From: Clostridiaceae bacterium
Lineage (GTDB): Bacteria; Bacillota; Clostridia; Lachnospirales; Lachnospiraceae
NCBI GenBank assembly: GCA_910574345.1
Contig: CAJSZV010000004.1
Location: forward strand, 186,001 to 250,000
Length of the DNA stretch: 64,000 bases
Direction: 5' to 3'
Both the position numbers and the translations under genes were made by a program. The notes under the pieces were generated by a model. That model was not told the DNA's origin. It did no database searches and saw only the letters and a program-made list of their open reading frames with translations. Numbering within the stretch: position 1 is the first letter of the stretch; every line of letters starts with the position of its first letter. Below are positions 25,824-33,764 of this stretch, one piece after another.

Positions 25824-27675
25824 AGCAGACACCTCCTCCAAATCCCCTGGCGCCGCAGCCGGAGCATCGCTGACGGCAGTTTGGCGTTACCTCCTCTTTC
25901 ATGGCCAGCAGCCATTCCCGCTTCAAAAATTCCTTGGACACGCCGGCGTCAATAAAATCCCAAGGGAATATCTCATCAAGACCTCTCTCTCTCACCGTAT
26001 AGAAATCCGGGGCAATGCCGCAGGACTCAAAGGCCCTCATCCACAGGCTGTTGTCAAAATACTCGGACCAGGAGTCAAAAAGGGCTCCGTTGTTGTAAGC
26101 CGCCTCCACCACTGCGCACACTCTCCTGTCTCCCCGTGCCAGGACTCCTTCCAGAACCGTCACATCGGCCTCATGCCAGTTGTATTTTAAACTCTTAAAA
26201 TTCTTCATCTCCCGAAACTTATTCTTCACAATATAAGCCCGCTCTAAAAATTCCTCCTTGGTACACATCTTAGCCCACTGGAAGGGGGTAAAGGGTTTAG
26301 GGACAAAGAAGGAGGAGCTGGCCACGATCTGCACTTTGCCATGGCGCTGGTCCTTTGGAATCTCGTCATAGTAGGTCTCGGCGATCTTCTCTGACAAAAG
26401 GGCGATTCCCTCCATATCTTCTCTCTGCTCTGTGGGAAGCCCCAGCATGAAATACAGCTTTACCCGGTTCCAGCCGCCGTGAAAGGCCATGGCGGCTCCT
26501 TTTAAGATTACCTCTTCTGTCAGCCCCTTGTTGATCACGTCCCGAAGTCTCTGGGAGCCGGCTTCCGGGGCAAAGGTGAGGCTGGACTTTTTCACGTCCT
26601 GGACCTTACTCATTACATCCAGGGAAAAGGCGTCGATCCTCAGGGAGGGAAGGGAGATATTGACTCCCTTGGCGCTGCACTCGTCAATCAGGTAGTTCAC
26701 CAGCTCAGGAAGATAAGTATAGTCGCTGGAGCTTAAGGAACTCAGGGAGATCTCGTCATGTCCCGTGGTCTCGATAAGTTTTTTGGCATAGTGTTTCAGA
26801 TAGTCCAGCCCGTGTTCTCTCAATGGCCGGTATACATTGCCTGCCTGGCAGAACCGGCATCCCCGGATGCAGCCCCTCTGAATCTCAAGGACCACCCGGT
26901 CCTGGGTAACTTTGAGAAACGGAACAAGAGGTTTCTCGATATAGGGTGCATCGTCCAAGGTTACCACCAGTTCTTTGGTAACCTTCTCCGGCGCACAGAG
27001 GTTATTGGGAAGAAAGGTCTTAATGGTTCCGTCTTCTTTATAGGTTACATCATAAAAAGCAGGAACATAGATTCCGGGAATCCCAGCTGCCTTCTTAAGA
27101 AATTCGAAACGGCTTTTTCCCTGCTTCTTATTGTCAAGATAGACATCCAAAAGCCGATCGTAAACGGTCTCCCCTTCCCCGATATAAAAAAGATCGAAAA
27201 ATTCCGCCAAGGGTTCCGGGTTGTAGGCGCAGGGGCCGCCGCCGATGACGACAGGATCGTCTTCTCCTCTCTCGCTGCTGTGGAGAGGAATCCGACTTAA
27301 ATCCAGAATCTGCAGTACATTGGTGTAGCACATCTCATACTGCAGCGTGATGCCAAGGAAGTCGAAATCCTTTATGGGATCCTGAGATTCCAGGGCAAAC
27401 AGGGGAATCTTGTGCTCCCTCATGATCTTGTCCAAATCCGTCCATGGGGAATAGACCCGCTCGCAGTAAGTGTCTTCTCTTCTGTTAAACATATCGTAGA
27501 GTATCTGAATGCCCAGATGGGACATGCCGATCTCGTACACGTCCGGGAAACACATGGCAAAACGAATGGCCACATCTTTCGGGTCCTTGACGCACATGTT
27601 CACCTCGCCGCCGATGTAGCGGGCGGGCTGCTGGATACTTAGTAAAATTTCATCAGGTAAGGCTAGTTTTCTCAT
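25807..27675 (-). CDS. TIGR03960-type B12-binding radical SAM protein
   Basis: 622 residues. An N-terminal B12-binding-like domain (about 20-190, with VVIGGGPCAYNPEPLAEFFD) is followed by a radical SAM domain with the cluster motif RGCIRGCRFCQAG near residue 270. The C-terminus ends with NCRQRCSGCGARGFGGGVC, an extra Cys-rich cluster. ATG 27675 has AAGGA 6 bases upstream. It is the first gene of the set with DUF2344, rng, trkA and trkH. The family is conserved in Clostridia; a role in RNA or tRNA modification has been suggested but is unproven. Confidence 0.88.
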   Translation of the reverse strand: MRKLALPDEILLSIQQPARYIGGEVNMCVKDPKDVAIRFAMCFPDVYEIGMSHLGIQILYDMFNRREDTYCERVYSPWTDLDKIMREHKIPLFALESQDPIKDFDFLGITLQYEMCYTNVLQILDLSRIPLHSSERGEDDPVVIGGGPCAYNPEPLAEFFDLFYIGEGETVYDRLLDVYLDNKKQGKSRFEFLKKAAGIPGIYVPAFYDVTYKEDGTIKTFLPNNLCAPEKVTKELVVTLDDAPYIEKPLVPFLKVTQDRVVLEIQRGCIRGCRFCQAGNVYRPLREHGLDYLKHYAKKLIETTGHDEISLSSLSSSDYTYLPELVNYLIDECSAKGVNISLPSLRIDAFSLDVMSKVQDVKKSSLTFAPEAGSQRLRDVINKGLTEEVILKGAAMAFHGGWNRVKLYFMLGLPTEQREDMEGIALLSEKIAETYYDEIPKDQRHGKVQIVASSSFFVPKPFTPFQWAKMCTKEEFLERAYIVKNKFREMKNFKSLKYNWHEADVTVLEGVLARGDRRVCAVVEAAYNNGALFDSWSEYFDNSLWMRAFESCGIAPDFYTVRERGLDEIFPWDFIDAGVSKEFLKREWLLAMKEEVTPNCRQRCSGCGARGFGGGVCYEDKN

Positions 27676-28028
27676 GATTTTTCCTTGTATTTTTGTTTGT
27701 ATTGCATAAATTTTAGGCTATTTTTGTGGTGCAGAAAATCGGTTGATTTTGAGAAATCTGCTGCAAATAAGGTCTCTGCCAGGTCGGCGAATCAGGCCTT
27801 TTTTGAGCCGAAAATAGGGTGATTTTCAAAATCGGGGGCAATTTTATTTTCACGTACATTCTACCACATACGAAACTATTCTACCACAGTTTCCTATAAA
27901 ACAGCAACAACTACTTACATGACAGGGAAAAATCTTAAGAATCATATGCATATTTATACCTTTTCGTGCGAAGCACGTCCGCCCGAAGGGCATGCATTAG
28001 GGTATGCCCGAATGGGTAATCCCAGAAT
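27676..28028. other. Gene-free region with promoter of the radical SAM operon and hairpin cluster
   Basis: No coding sequence is recognised. The part next to 27675 is AT-rich and should hold the promoter of the minus-strand radical SAM/rng/trk operon. From 27965 to 28016 a run of short hairpins with GAA loops occurs: CGTGC-GAA-GCACG, GCCC-GAA-GGGC, and an overlapping GGGCAT / ATGCCC pair. It adjoins the recombinase remnants, so it may be part of an old mobile element end. Confidence 0.4.
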
Positions 28029-28280
28029 TTATCTAGGAAGGATGTACGCCATAATCTCTGGAGATATTTCGATGTCATAAATTGCAATGTCAGTGCTGGG
28101 AAGTACTTCATCAATGACTTTATCGTATTCCGGAACCCCGATACAGGTAATTGCATCCTGATCAATATAGTTCTGCAGACTGAAAATATCAGAATAATGC
28201 CCCAGCATATAGCTTAATTCCTTTAGATTGACCTTATAAGTAGCCATTACCGTTGCAAAACAGTGCCTTAAGAAATCCAA
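28029..28280 (-). pseudogene. Tyrosine recombinase C-terminal fragment
   Basis: The frame reads LRHCFATVMATYKVNLKELS then YMLGHYSDIFSLQNYIDQD, which is the R-box and the GH/Tyr end of a phage-type integrase. Only the last ~80 residues are present; the upstream part of the gene is lost at the palindrome 28263-28302. The initial codons LDFLRH come from the palindrome arm. Not functional. Confidence 0.6.
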
Positions 28281-28302
28281 ATGTTTGGATTTCTTAAGGC
28301 AC
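28263..28302. repeat. 40-bp perfect palindrome joining two recombinase fragments
   Basis: Arms GTGCCTTAAGAAATCCAAA (28263-28281) and its exact complement (28284-28302) flank a 2-base centre. Both arms read LDFLRH in opposite directions and lead into different recombinase C-terminal pieces. The inner ATCCAAA/TTTGGAT pair recurs at the far end of the recombinase module (29561-29621). Confidence 0.8.
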
Positions 28303-28518
28303 CATTATGCCGTGGAAAACATCAACCGGTGGGTGGGACGGGGCTTTGAGTTCCATGACAGGCTGGTATTCCTCAGTAAGAGCATGGGGCATACGACAGT
28401 GGAGAGCACGAAGTACTACTACTCGATTGTGCCCGGGCTCTCGGAGATCATAAAGGAACAGACACAAGCCGGTTCGGAATGGATGATGCCGGAGGTGCCC
28501 GCAGATGAAGAAGCCTAA
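28285..28518 (+). pseudogene. Tyrosine recombinase C-terminal fragment, upstream of an intact recombinase
   Basis: Reads LRHHYAVENINRWVGRG and then LSKSMGHTTVESTKYYYSIV, the end of a tyrosine recombinase of the type found as the first or second member of multi-recombinase modules. The 5' two thirds of the gene are lost at the palindrome. Its end overlaps the start of the next recombinase by 14 bases, the coupled arrangement seen in such modules, so the pair once belonged to one operon. Confidence 0.65.
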
Positions 28519-29551
28519 TAAGGAAAGCATCCTGATAGCCGGATATATTTCAGGGTTTCTGGACGGTTATGTCCTTTCACAGAAAACAGACAGCATGAAC
28601 ACCCTGAAATCCTACCGGGATGCGATCGTGCTGTACCTGTTCTTTCTGGAGAATGAGAAAAAGATACACAGTGACAGCCTGAATGCAGACTGCTTCCGGC
28701 ATACGGTTATCGAAGAATGGCTTGTCTGGCTGCGGGAATCCAGGGGATGCAGTCCGGAGAGCTGCAACAACAGGCTGGCATCTTTAAGGACATTTTTGAA
28801 GTACCTGGGCAGCCGGGATGTGGCTTACCTGCACTTGTATCTGGAGGCGGCCCAGATCCCGCGCAGGAAATGTCAGAAAAAGAAAGTGGAAGGCCTGACG
28901 AGGGAAGCGGTAAAGGCACTGCTGGATGCCCCCAGCCCATTAAGCAGGACCGGACGCCGGGATATGGCATTCCTTATCCTGCTCTACAGCACCGCTGCCC
29001 GGCTGGACGAGCTCCTGTCGATGAAGAACAGCCAGCTCCACCTGTCGGACGAAAAACCATATGCGGTTATTATCGGGAAAGGAAATAAGATCCGCACCCT
29101 TTACCTGCTGCCCAAGACCGTCGCGCATTTAAAGCGTTACCTGGCAGAGTTCCATGGGGAAACATCGGATCCGGAAGCTTATGTCTTTTATTCCCGTAAT
29201 ACTGGATGCCATGGGAAGCTGACCCAGCCTGCCATCAGCAAGATGTTGAGGAAATATGCCAAGATGGCGCATGAGGTCTGCAGTGATGTGCCGCCAGGGC
29301 TCCATGCACACCAGCTTCGCCATTCGAAGGCTTCACACTGGCTGGAGGATGGGATGAACATCATACAGATTTCATTTTTACTCGGCCACGAACAGCTCCA
29401 GACCACGATGGTTTACCTTGATATCACTGTGGAAGAGAAAGCAAAGGCACTGGCCACTCTGGAGGATGAAAACGACAGAAAGGTATCTGCAAAGTGGAAA
29501 AATCCTGATGGCTCTCTTGTAGATTTTTGCGGTATCAAGAGAAAAAGATAA
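28505..29551 (+). CDS. Tyrosine-type site-specific recombinase
   Basis: 348 residues and apparently intact. An N-terminal core-binding domain (~15-110) precedes the catalytic domain with the first Arg in TAARLDELL, Lys in GKGNKIRTLYL, the box II motif HQLRHSKASH, His in LLGHEQ and the nucleophile Tyr in MVYLDI. ATG 28505 follows GGAGG at 9 bases. It overlaps the truncated recombinase before it; the set resembles Tn554-like or 'recombinase in trio' modules with one or two members lost. An imperfect inverted repeat follows its stop. Confidence 0.85.
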   Translation: MKKPNKESILIAGYISGFLDGYVLSQKTDSMNTLKSYRDAIVLYLFFLENEKKIHSDSLNADCFRHTVIEEWLVWLRESRGCSPESCNNRLASLRTFLKYLGSRDVAYLHLYLEAAQIPRRKCQKKKVEGLTREAVKALLDAPSPLSRTGRRDMAFLILLYSTAARLDELLSMKNSQLHLSDEKPYAVIIGKGNKIRTLYLLPKTVAHLKRYLAEFHGETSDPEAYVFYSRNTGCHGKLTQPAISKMLRKYAKMAHEVCSDVPPGLHAHQLRHSKASHWLEDGMNIIQISFLLGHEQLQTTMVYLDITVEEKAKALATLEDENDRKVSAKWKNPDGSLVDFCGIKRKR

Positions 29552-29560
29552 AAATAATAT

Positions 29561-29621
29561 CCAAACTTTTTCAGACGGTATTTGTTGCGGTTTACGTCTT
29601 TTTTCTGAAAGGTTTGGATTT
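29561..29621. repeat. Inverted repeat after the recombinase gene, probable element end
   Basis: ATCCAAACTTTTTCAGA at the left is matched by TCTGAAAGGTTTGGAT at the right (one base shorter, one mismatch), and a further TTTGGATAACTT copy follows. It can fold as a hairpin and terminate the recombinase transcript, but the shared ATCCAAA core with 28263-28302 suggests an element terminus. Confidence 0.5.
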
Positions 29622-29698
29622 TATTTAAGTTTGGATAACTTAGATCATGCCAATGAAGATCCTCAGGTAATGACAAGTCCCCTTTCCTTTGCAATTGT

Positions 29699-30466
29699 CT
29701 AATTGACACGAAGTTCTCTTTTCCTCCAGCATACAAAACCATACATATCGTTAAATAAGAAAATGGCAAAATTTATGACAACAGGTATATACTCAGGATT
29801 TTCAAAGGAAGCTGATATCCATAGCCCGATCAATACCAGGTCGTTTGCCGCATACCCCAACGCGTAATAGGAAGACCGCAGCATCGTCAGCGCTGCCGCC
29901 AAAAAGCTTGTTACGATTGAAACTGTGCTTAGTACAATATTCGGAGTATCCAGCGCCTGCAAGATATAGTAAAAGAAAGCGGCGACCACGCTTCCCAGGA
30001 ACAAGAGCGCAATCATATGTTTTTTGGTCAGTGCCTGAATGGCAACTTCTTTTCCGTTCTCAGACGGGTTTTTCAGCCATGTTATTGTGGAACATACAGC
30101 CATTGGCAATGTCATCCCCAGATAAGTAATCATTTCTCCCCAATACCGGAATGTCCAGGAGATTACGGCATAAAGAATACTGAATACAACCATAAGAATC
30201 TGCGCCCATACGTTCCCTTTAGCCGCCAATACCAGAGAGATAACCCCGATCCAGGCAGCCAGCAGCATGAGCATATTAATGTTTCCTGTCACTAAATTGG
30301 AAATTCCTATAATCAGTATCGAGCATGTCAAGATACCCCTCTCTTTCTTTGTTATGCTTTTGATCGGATTTTCCAAGGCGGATACGCCGGATTTTTTCTT
30401 TTCTGATATGGCACTTACCTCCTCTTCTTCCAATACCCGCTTTCTTCTCCGCATTTTTCTAAACAC
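29699..30466 (-). CDS. pnuC: PnuC-family nicotinamide riboside/vitamin transporter
   Basis: 255 residues with about seven membrane helices and the PnuC core (AAWIGVISLVLAAKGNVWAQ, FRYWGEMITYLG, FLFNDMYGFVCWRKRE). PnuC proteins facilitate uptake of nicotinamide riboside; relatives carry thiamine or riboflavin, which cannot be excluded. GTG 30466 is chosen because AAGGAGG lies 6 bases before it; the frame upstream runs through a terminator and is leader. The first ~35 residues are charged and cytosolic. Expression is probably controlled by the attenuator at 30485-30594. Confidence 0.8.
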   Translation of the reverse strand: MFRKMRRRKRVLEEEEVSAISEKKKSGVSALENPIKSITKKERGILTCSILIIGISNLVTGNINMLMLLAAWIGVISLVLAAKGNVWAQILMVVFSILYAVISWTFRYWGEMITYLGMTLPMAVCSTITWLKNPSENGKEVAIQALTKKHMIALLFLGSVVAAFFYYILQALDTPNIVLSTVSIVTSFLAAALTMLRSSYYALGYAANDLVLIGLWISASFENPEYIPVVINFAIFLFNDMYGFVCWRKRELRVN

Positions 30467-30484
30467 ACTCTCCCTCCTTCTTTT

Positions 30485-30594
30485 AAAAACAAAATCGCCG
30501 GATCTTTCTGTCTTCTTTGACCTAACGACAGAAATTCCAGCGATTGACTCCTCTACCCGGTGGCAGACGAGTATCGTAATTTGTTTTATTATCG
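30485..30594 (-). promoter_or_regulatory. pnuC leader: aptamer-like stem plus intrinsic terminator (candidate riboswitch)
   Basis: The leader first forms a stem closed by CGAT/ATCG and ACTC/GAGT around TCTGCC-ACCG-GGTAGA. It runs directly into a terminator with arms 30527-30545 and 30493-30512 followed by TTGTTTTT. The AATCG at the base of the terminator stem can pair either with the aptamer-like stem or with the terminator arm, which is the layout of a transcriptional riboswitch. I could not match it to TPP, FMN, preQ1 or fluoride motifs. Confidence 0.6.
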
Positions 30595-30600
30595 TGAATA

Positions 30601-30629
30601 AGTCTATCACCATGAAGGTTGTCTGTCAA
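30601..30629 (-). promoter_or_regulatory. Sigma-A-type promoter of pnuC
   Basis: TTGACA (30624-30629) and TAGACT (30601-30606) on the minus strand with a 17-base spacer. Transcription would begin near 30594, just ahead of the structured leader. Confidence 0.65.
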
Positions 30630-30868
30630 GTGATATGTTCCGGGAAATGCTTTTGAGGTTACTGTCCAGGTAAATGACAGCCTGGGATGGGAGGCAAAAA
30701 TCCCATCGCCGCAGGTGATCTTTATGGATTTTGGCCAGTTGCTATGGGAGCAGCAACTCAAAAGGCAGCCTGGATTTCACAGACTGCCTTGGTTTTCAGC
30801 ATATATATTTTCCTGACACGGCACACCTTAAGACGTCCTTTTCATCTTCTGTGCCTGTCATTTTTCTC
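30630..30868. other. Gene-free stretch between pnuC promoter and a gene remnant
   Basis: No coding sequence is recognised. It has a hairpin GATGGGA / TCCCATC around 30688-30707 and two related copies of a CAGCCTGG segment, but no family could be assigned. Confidence 0.3.
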
Positions 30869-31162
30869 TCAGCTGCTGCCGTTTTCCTTCCCCGGTTCTT
30901 TCTCGTACAGCTCATGGGTACCGTCCAGCACCTTCTTTTCCTCCTCGCTCTCAAAATACCACCCATAAGGCTCCAGGGCTTCATATCCCTTCAAAAGCGC
31001 CTTTCCTTTGGAAGGATTAAAGTTCGAATCGAAGGTTTCATTGGTGCTTGCCATGGAGGCATCCAAAATAAGCAGCATCTGATGGAGCATACTGAGGGCG
31101 TCTGCCTTCTTCTGGGCCTCCTGCCGTTCTTCATCGGTACGGCAGATGGCGGGAATGAATTT
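30869..31162 (-). pseudogene. Remnant of an unidentified gene
   Basis: An open minus-strand frame of 97 residues without a start codon at its upstream end, reading for example FDSNFNPSKGKALLKGYEAL and PYGWYFESEEEKKVLDGTHE. Composition looks protein-like, with a helical N-terminal part rich in Lys, Glu and Leu. A TGA stop lies immediately before it. No family was recognised; it is probably the 3' end of a gene truncated by rearrangement. Confidence 0.35.
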
Positions 31163-31259
31163 TCAAACACATTCCAGCATTTCTGTGATTGAAAGCCATA
31201 GGGAAGTTTGATAGAATAAATGGCAGAAAATATGACACTCACGAAAAGGAGACGCAGAT

Positions 31260-31703
31260 ATGTTCCGGTATGTACATACAAATATCATTGCAAAAGACTA
31301 TCAACGGCTGATAACCTTCTATAAAAAAGTATTTCACTGCAGAAGCATCGGGGAGACAAGGGATCTCCGGGGGGAATGGCTGGACCGTCTCACCGGGATT
31401 TCGGGCGCCCACATCGTGGGGGAACATCTCTGCCTGCCAGGTTACGAAAAAGATCATCCTACCCTTGAAATCTTTTCCTATGACTCAATGGAGGATGCCT
31501 GCCATCAGATCAACCGGTGCGGAATCGCGCACCTTGCTTTTGAAGTGGATGATGTGGAAGAAACACTGAGTCTCCTCCTTGAAAAAGGCGGAAGCCAGGT
31601 AGGAGAACTGGTAAAGACAGCCTATAAGGATGGAAGAAACGCTGTCTTTGTCTATGCCGCAGACCCGGAAGGGAATATCCTTGAACTGCAGAGCTGGTCA
31701 TAA
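31260..31703 (+). CDS. VOC-family (glyoxalase/bleomycin-resistance fold) protein
   Basis: 147 residues, one pair of beta-alpha-beta-beta-beta modules. Likely metal ligands are His in RYVHTNIIA, Glu in LEIFSY, His in AHLAFEVDD and Glu in NILELQSW. ATG 31260 follows AAGGAG at 8 bases. It stands alone between remnants. VOC proteins range from lyases to dioxygenases and drug-binding proteins; the function is not specified by the sequence. Confidence 0.85.
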   Translation: MFRYVHTNIIAKDYQRLITFYKKVFHCRSIGETRDLRGEWLDRLTGISGAHIVGEHLCLPGYEKDHPTLEIFSYDSMEDACHQINRCGIAHLAFEVDDVEETLSLLLEKGGSQVGELVKTAYKDGRNAVFVYAADPEGNILELQSWS

Positions 31704-32273
31704 TGGATATTTGGACAAGACCACAAAAAATCTATGCGGAGCTGCTGATGAGAGCATATCCGAGGTCTTCCACCCTGCCATCGCCACGTAGTTCATGGCC
31801 TCCGCCGCCTCCGAAGCAGAGAACTTCGTCTTGGAACCCATCTCACGGGCCTTATCCCCCAGCGCCTGCAGCTTCTCCCCCGAAGCCGCAATTTTCTGCA
31901 CCGCCATAGCCGACTGGTTCGCCTGCTGCTCCAGATTCCGCAGGACATTTTCCGTCTCAATGATCTCCCGCTGCAGCGCATCGTACTGCTCCTGCGAAAT
32001 CTCCCCATTGGCAAGGGCAGTATTCGCCTGCTCCGCCGCCGTCTTCAAAGTTTCCAGCTTCGCCTTGGTTTCTGAAACCGCCTGCCCCAGAAGCCGGTGC
32101 CGCTGAGCCAGCAGCTCCGTATTGCCGGGGTCAAGTTTCAGCAGCTTCTCCACGTCTCGCAGCTGGGACTGGGTATTGCGTATTTCCGTATTGACCCCTT
32201 TCAAGGCGGTCTGCAGCTTGGTAGTATCACCGCCAATCTCCACCGTAATGCCCTTGATCCGGTTCGCTACCAA
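31698..32273 (-). pseudogene. Phage tail tape-measure protein, N-terminal fragment
   Basis: Starts with a probable TTG at 32273 (GGGAGG 5 bases before) and reads VANRIKGITVEIGGDTTKLQ followed by a long helical stretch and FSASEAAEAMNYVAMAGWKT, the typical beginning of phage tape-measure proteins. Homology stops near GWKTSDMLS and the rest, normally several hundred residues, is missing. No other phage genes are near, so this is a prophage remnant left by a deletion. Its tail overlaps the end of the VOC gene. Confidence 0.75.
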
Positions 32274-32555
32274 AACCACCTCCCCTCAAAAACGGCATGA
32301 AAAAAGCCTGAATGAATCCGAGCCGCAGGCATAAAGAAAGCACCGATTATTTCTAACCGATGCCACATAACAATCTATATAAAATTTACCTTTGATTTCT
32401 TAACGTAAACATTTAATCTTCTTCAATATACATCGCTCTCCGTAAAAATTCTTTGGCCTCACTAAGCCGTAAATTCCAGTATGTTTGTTGTAGCTGTATC
32501 ATACAACAAATCTATACTTACTGTTCTCTTTTCTTTTGGCAATCAGAGCTATCAC
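32274..32555. other. Gene-free stretch with a 29-codon remnant
   Basis: Apart from a minus-strand 29-codon frame (32413-32502, ending in RLSEAKEFLRRAMYIEED) nothing coding is seen. A 9-bp inverted repeat TTTGTTGTA / TACAACAAA (32484-32510) lies about 45 bases after the fructokinase stop and may act as a weak terminator, without a T run. Confidence 0.3.
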
Positions 32556-33764
32556 TTACTGACGCAAATATCTTTCAATAACTGCCGCATACTCTTCTTT
32601 CCAGTCCTCAATTTCAAACCGCAATGGCTTTGACAGCTCTAAACTGAAAATTCCCATGATCGATTTTGCATCAATCACATACTTTCCCACACAAAGAAGT
32701 ACATCCCCTTCTATTTTGCTCATATCATTGACAAACTCTTTCACCTTATCTACGGAGCCAAGCTGGATATCAAAAGATTTTGCAGTTTTTTGTTTCTGAT
32801 GTTCCTGCCCATAATTTGCAAGCAGGGCATTGACTTCTTCCCTACCTGGCATGGAACGGATCGCACCTTTTCTGGTTGTCACAATGGAGGCCGCTGCATT
32901 TGCAAAAGAAAGCATTCTATCCAGATCCTCCTGCTCCAGAACATCCAGTCCATGCTCCAGCAAAAAGCTGATCACACAGGCGCAAAAAGTATCCCCTGCT
33001 CCCGTGGTATCGATCGTCCTGTCACTCAGGAACGGTCTGCCATAAATTTTCTGATCCCTATAATATGCAAGGCTTCCTTCATTCCCCAAAGTTACATTGA
33101 CCAGCTTAACATTTGACCGTTCTTTGATCATATGCACGCCTTCATCATAATCTTCTTTTCCGGTCAGCCACTTTATCTCATTATCCGCAATCTTTAAGAC
33201 ATCACATTCCCCAACCCCATACCATATCGCCTCTTTTGCCTGATCTTCCTTCTCCCATAAAGGTTCCCGTAAATTGGGATCAAAGGAAATCAGTTTTCCC
33301 GCACTCTTTGCATACGCAACAGCAGCTTTCGTTGCTACAGCCGCCGGTTCATTTGTAAGGGAAAGAGAGCCAAAATGGAACACCCTGCATTCATCTATCA
33401 GCTTCCGGTTCACTTCCTCATCCGTCAGCATGATATCCGCTCCTGATTTTCTGTAGAATGAAAAGTCCCTCTCTCCACCCGGCAGTGTATGCACCAGAGC
33501 AAGCGTAGTGTTCACATTCCGGTCATACACCAGCCCTTCATCTGAGATCCCCGTTTCCCGGATTGTTTTCCCAAGCATCCGTCCGAAATAATCTTGCCCC
33601 ACTTTTCCAATAAACGCAGTCGAATACCCCAGACGTGAAAGCATTGCCAGTACATTGCACGGCGCACCGCCCGGATTTGCCTCAAATATCGGGTTCCCTT
33701 TCTCACTGCAGCCGTTTTGGATAAAATCAACCAGCAGTTCTCCCATTGCAACTACATCATACAT
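32556..33764 (-). CDS. PfkB fructokinase fused to an HPr-like (Crh-like) domain
   Basis: 402 residues. Residues 1 to about 318 are a PfkB sugar kinase: MGELLVDFI, the GGAPCN signature and the catalytic DTTGAGDTF segment. Residues ~328-402 are an HPr fold: KSFDIQLGSVDKVKEFV, then VIDAKSIMGIFSLELSKPL. The phosphorylatable His of HPr is missing (SVDKVKEF in its place), but the Ser of KSIMG, the HPr-kinase site, is kept, as in Crh. ATG 33764 has AAGGAG 10 bases before it and overlaps the transporter stop by 8 bases. It phosphorylates the ketose made by the sorbitol-type dehydrogenase; the added domain suggests regulatory coupling to the PTS. Confidence 0.88.
   Translation of the reverse strand: MYDVVAMGELLVDFIQNGCSEKGNPIFEANPGGAPCNVLAMLSRLGYSTAFIGKVGQDYFGRMLGKTIRETGISDEGLVYDRNVNTTLALVHTLPGGERDFSFYRKSGADIMLTDEEVNRKLIDECRVFHFGSLSLTNEPAAVATKAAVAYAKSAGKLISFDPNLREPLWEKEDQAKEAIWYGVGECDVLKIADNEIKWLTGKEDYDEGVHMIKERSNVKLVNVTLGNEGSLAYYRDQKIYGRPFLSDRTIDTTGAGDTFCACVISFLLEHGLDVLEQEDLDRMLSFANAAASIVTTRKGAIRSMPGREEVNALLANYGQEHQKQKTAKSFDIQLGSVDKVKEFVNDMSKIEGDVLLCVGKYVIDAKSIMGIFSLELSKPLRFEIEDWKEEYAAVIERYLRQ

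Noticed and set aside
30467-30613. N-terminal extension of PnuC
   Set aside because: It runs through the leader stem and terminator; GTG 30466 with AAGGAGG is the natural start.
30485-30780. TPP, FMN, preQ1 or fluoride riboswitch before pnuC
   Set aside because: None of the conserved sequence blocks of these classes could be found; it is reported as unassigned instead.
30687-31192. Plus-strand frames around the pnuC promoter and unidentified remnant
   Set aside because: They are antisense to the minus-strand fragment and have no starts or family similarity.
31698-32273. An intact prophage
   Set aside because: Only one fragment of a tape-measure gene is present; capsid, portal, lysis and integrase genes of the same phage are absent.
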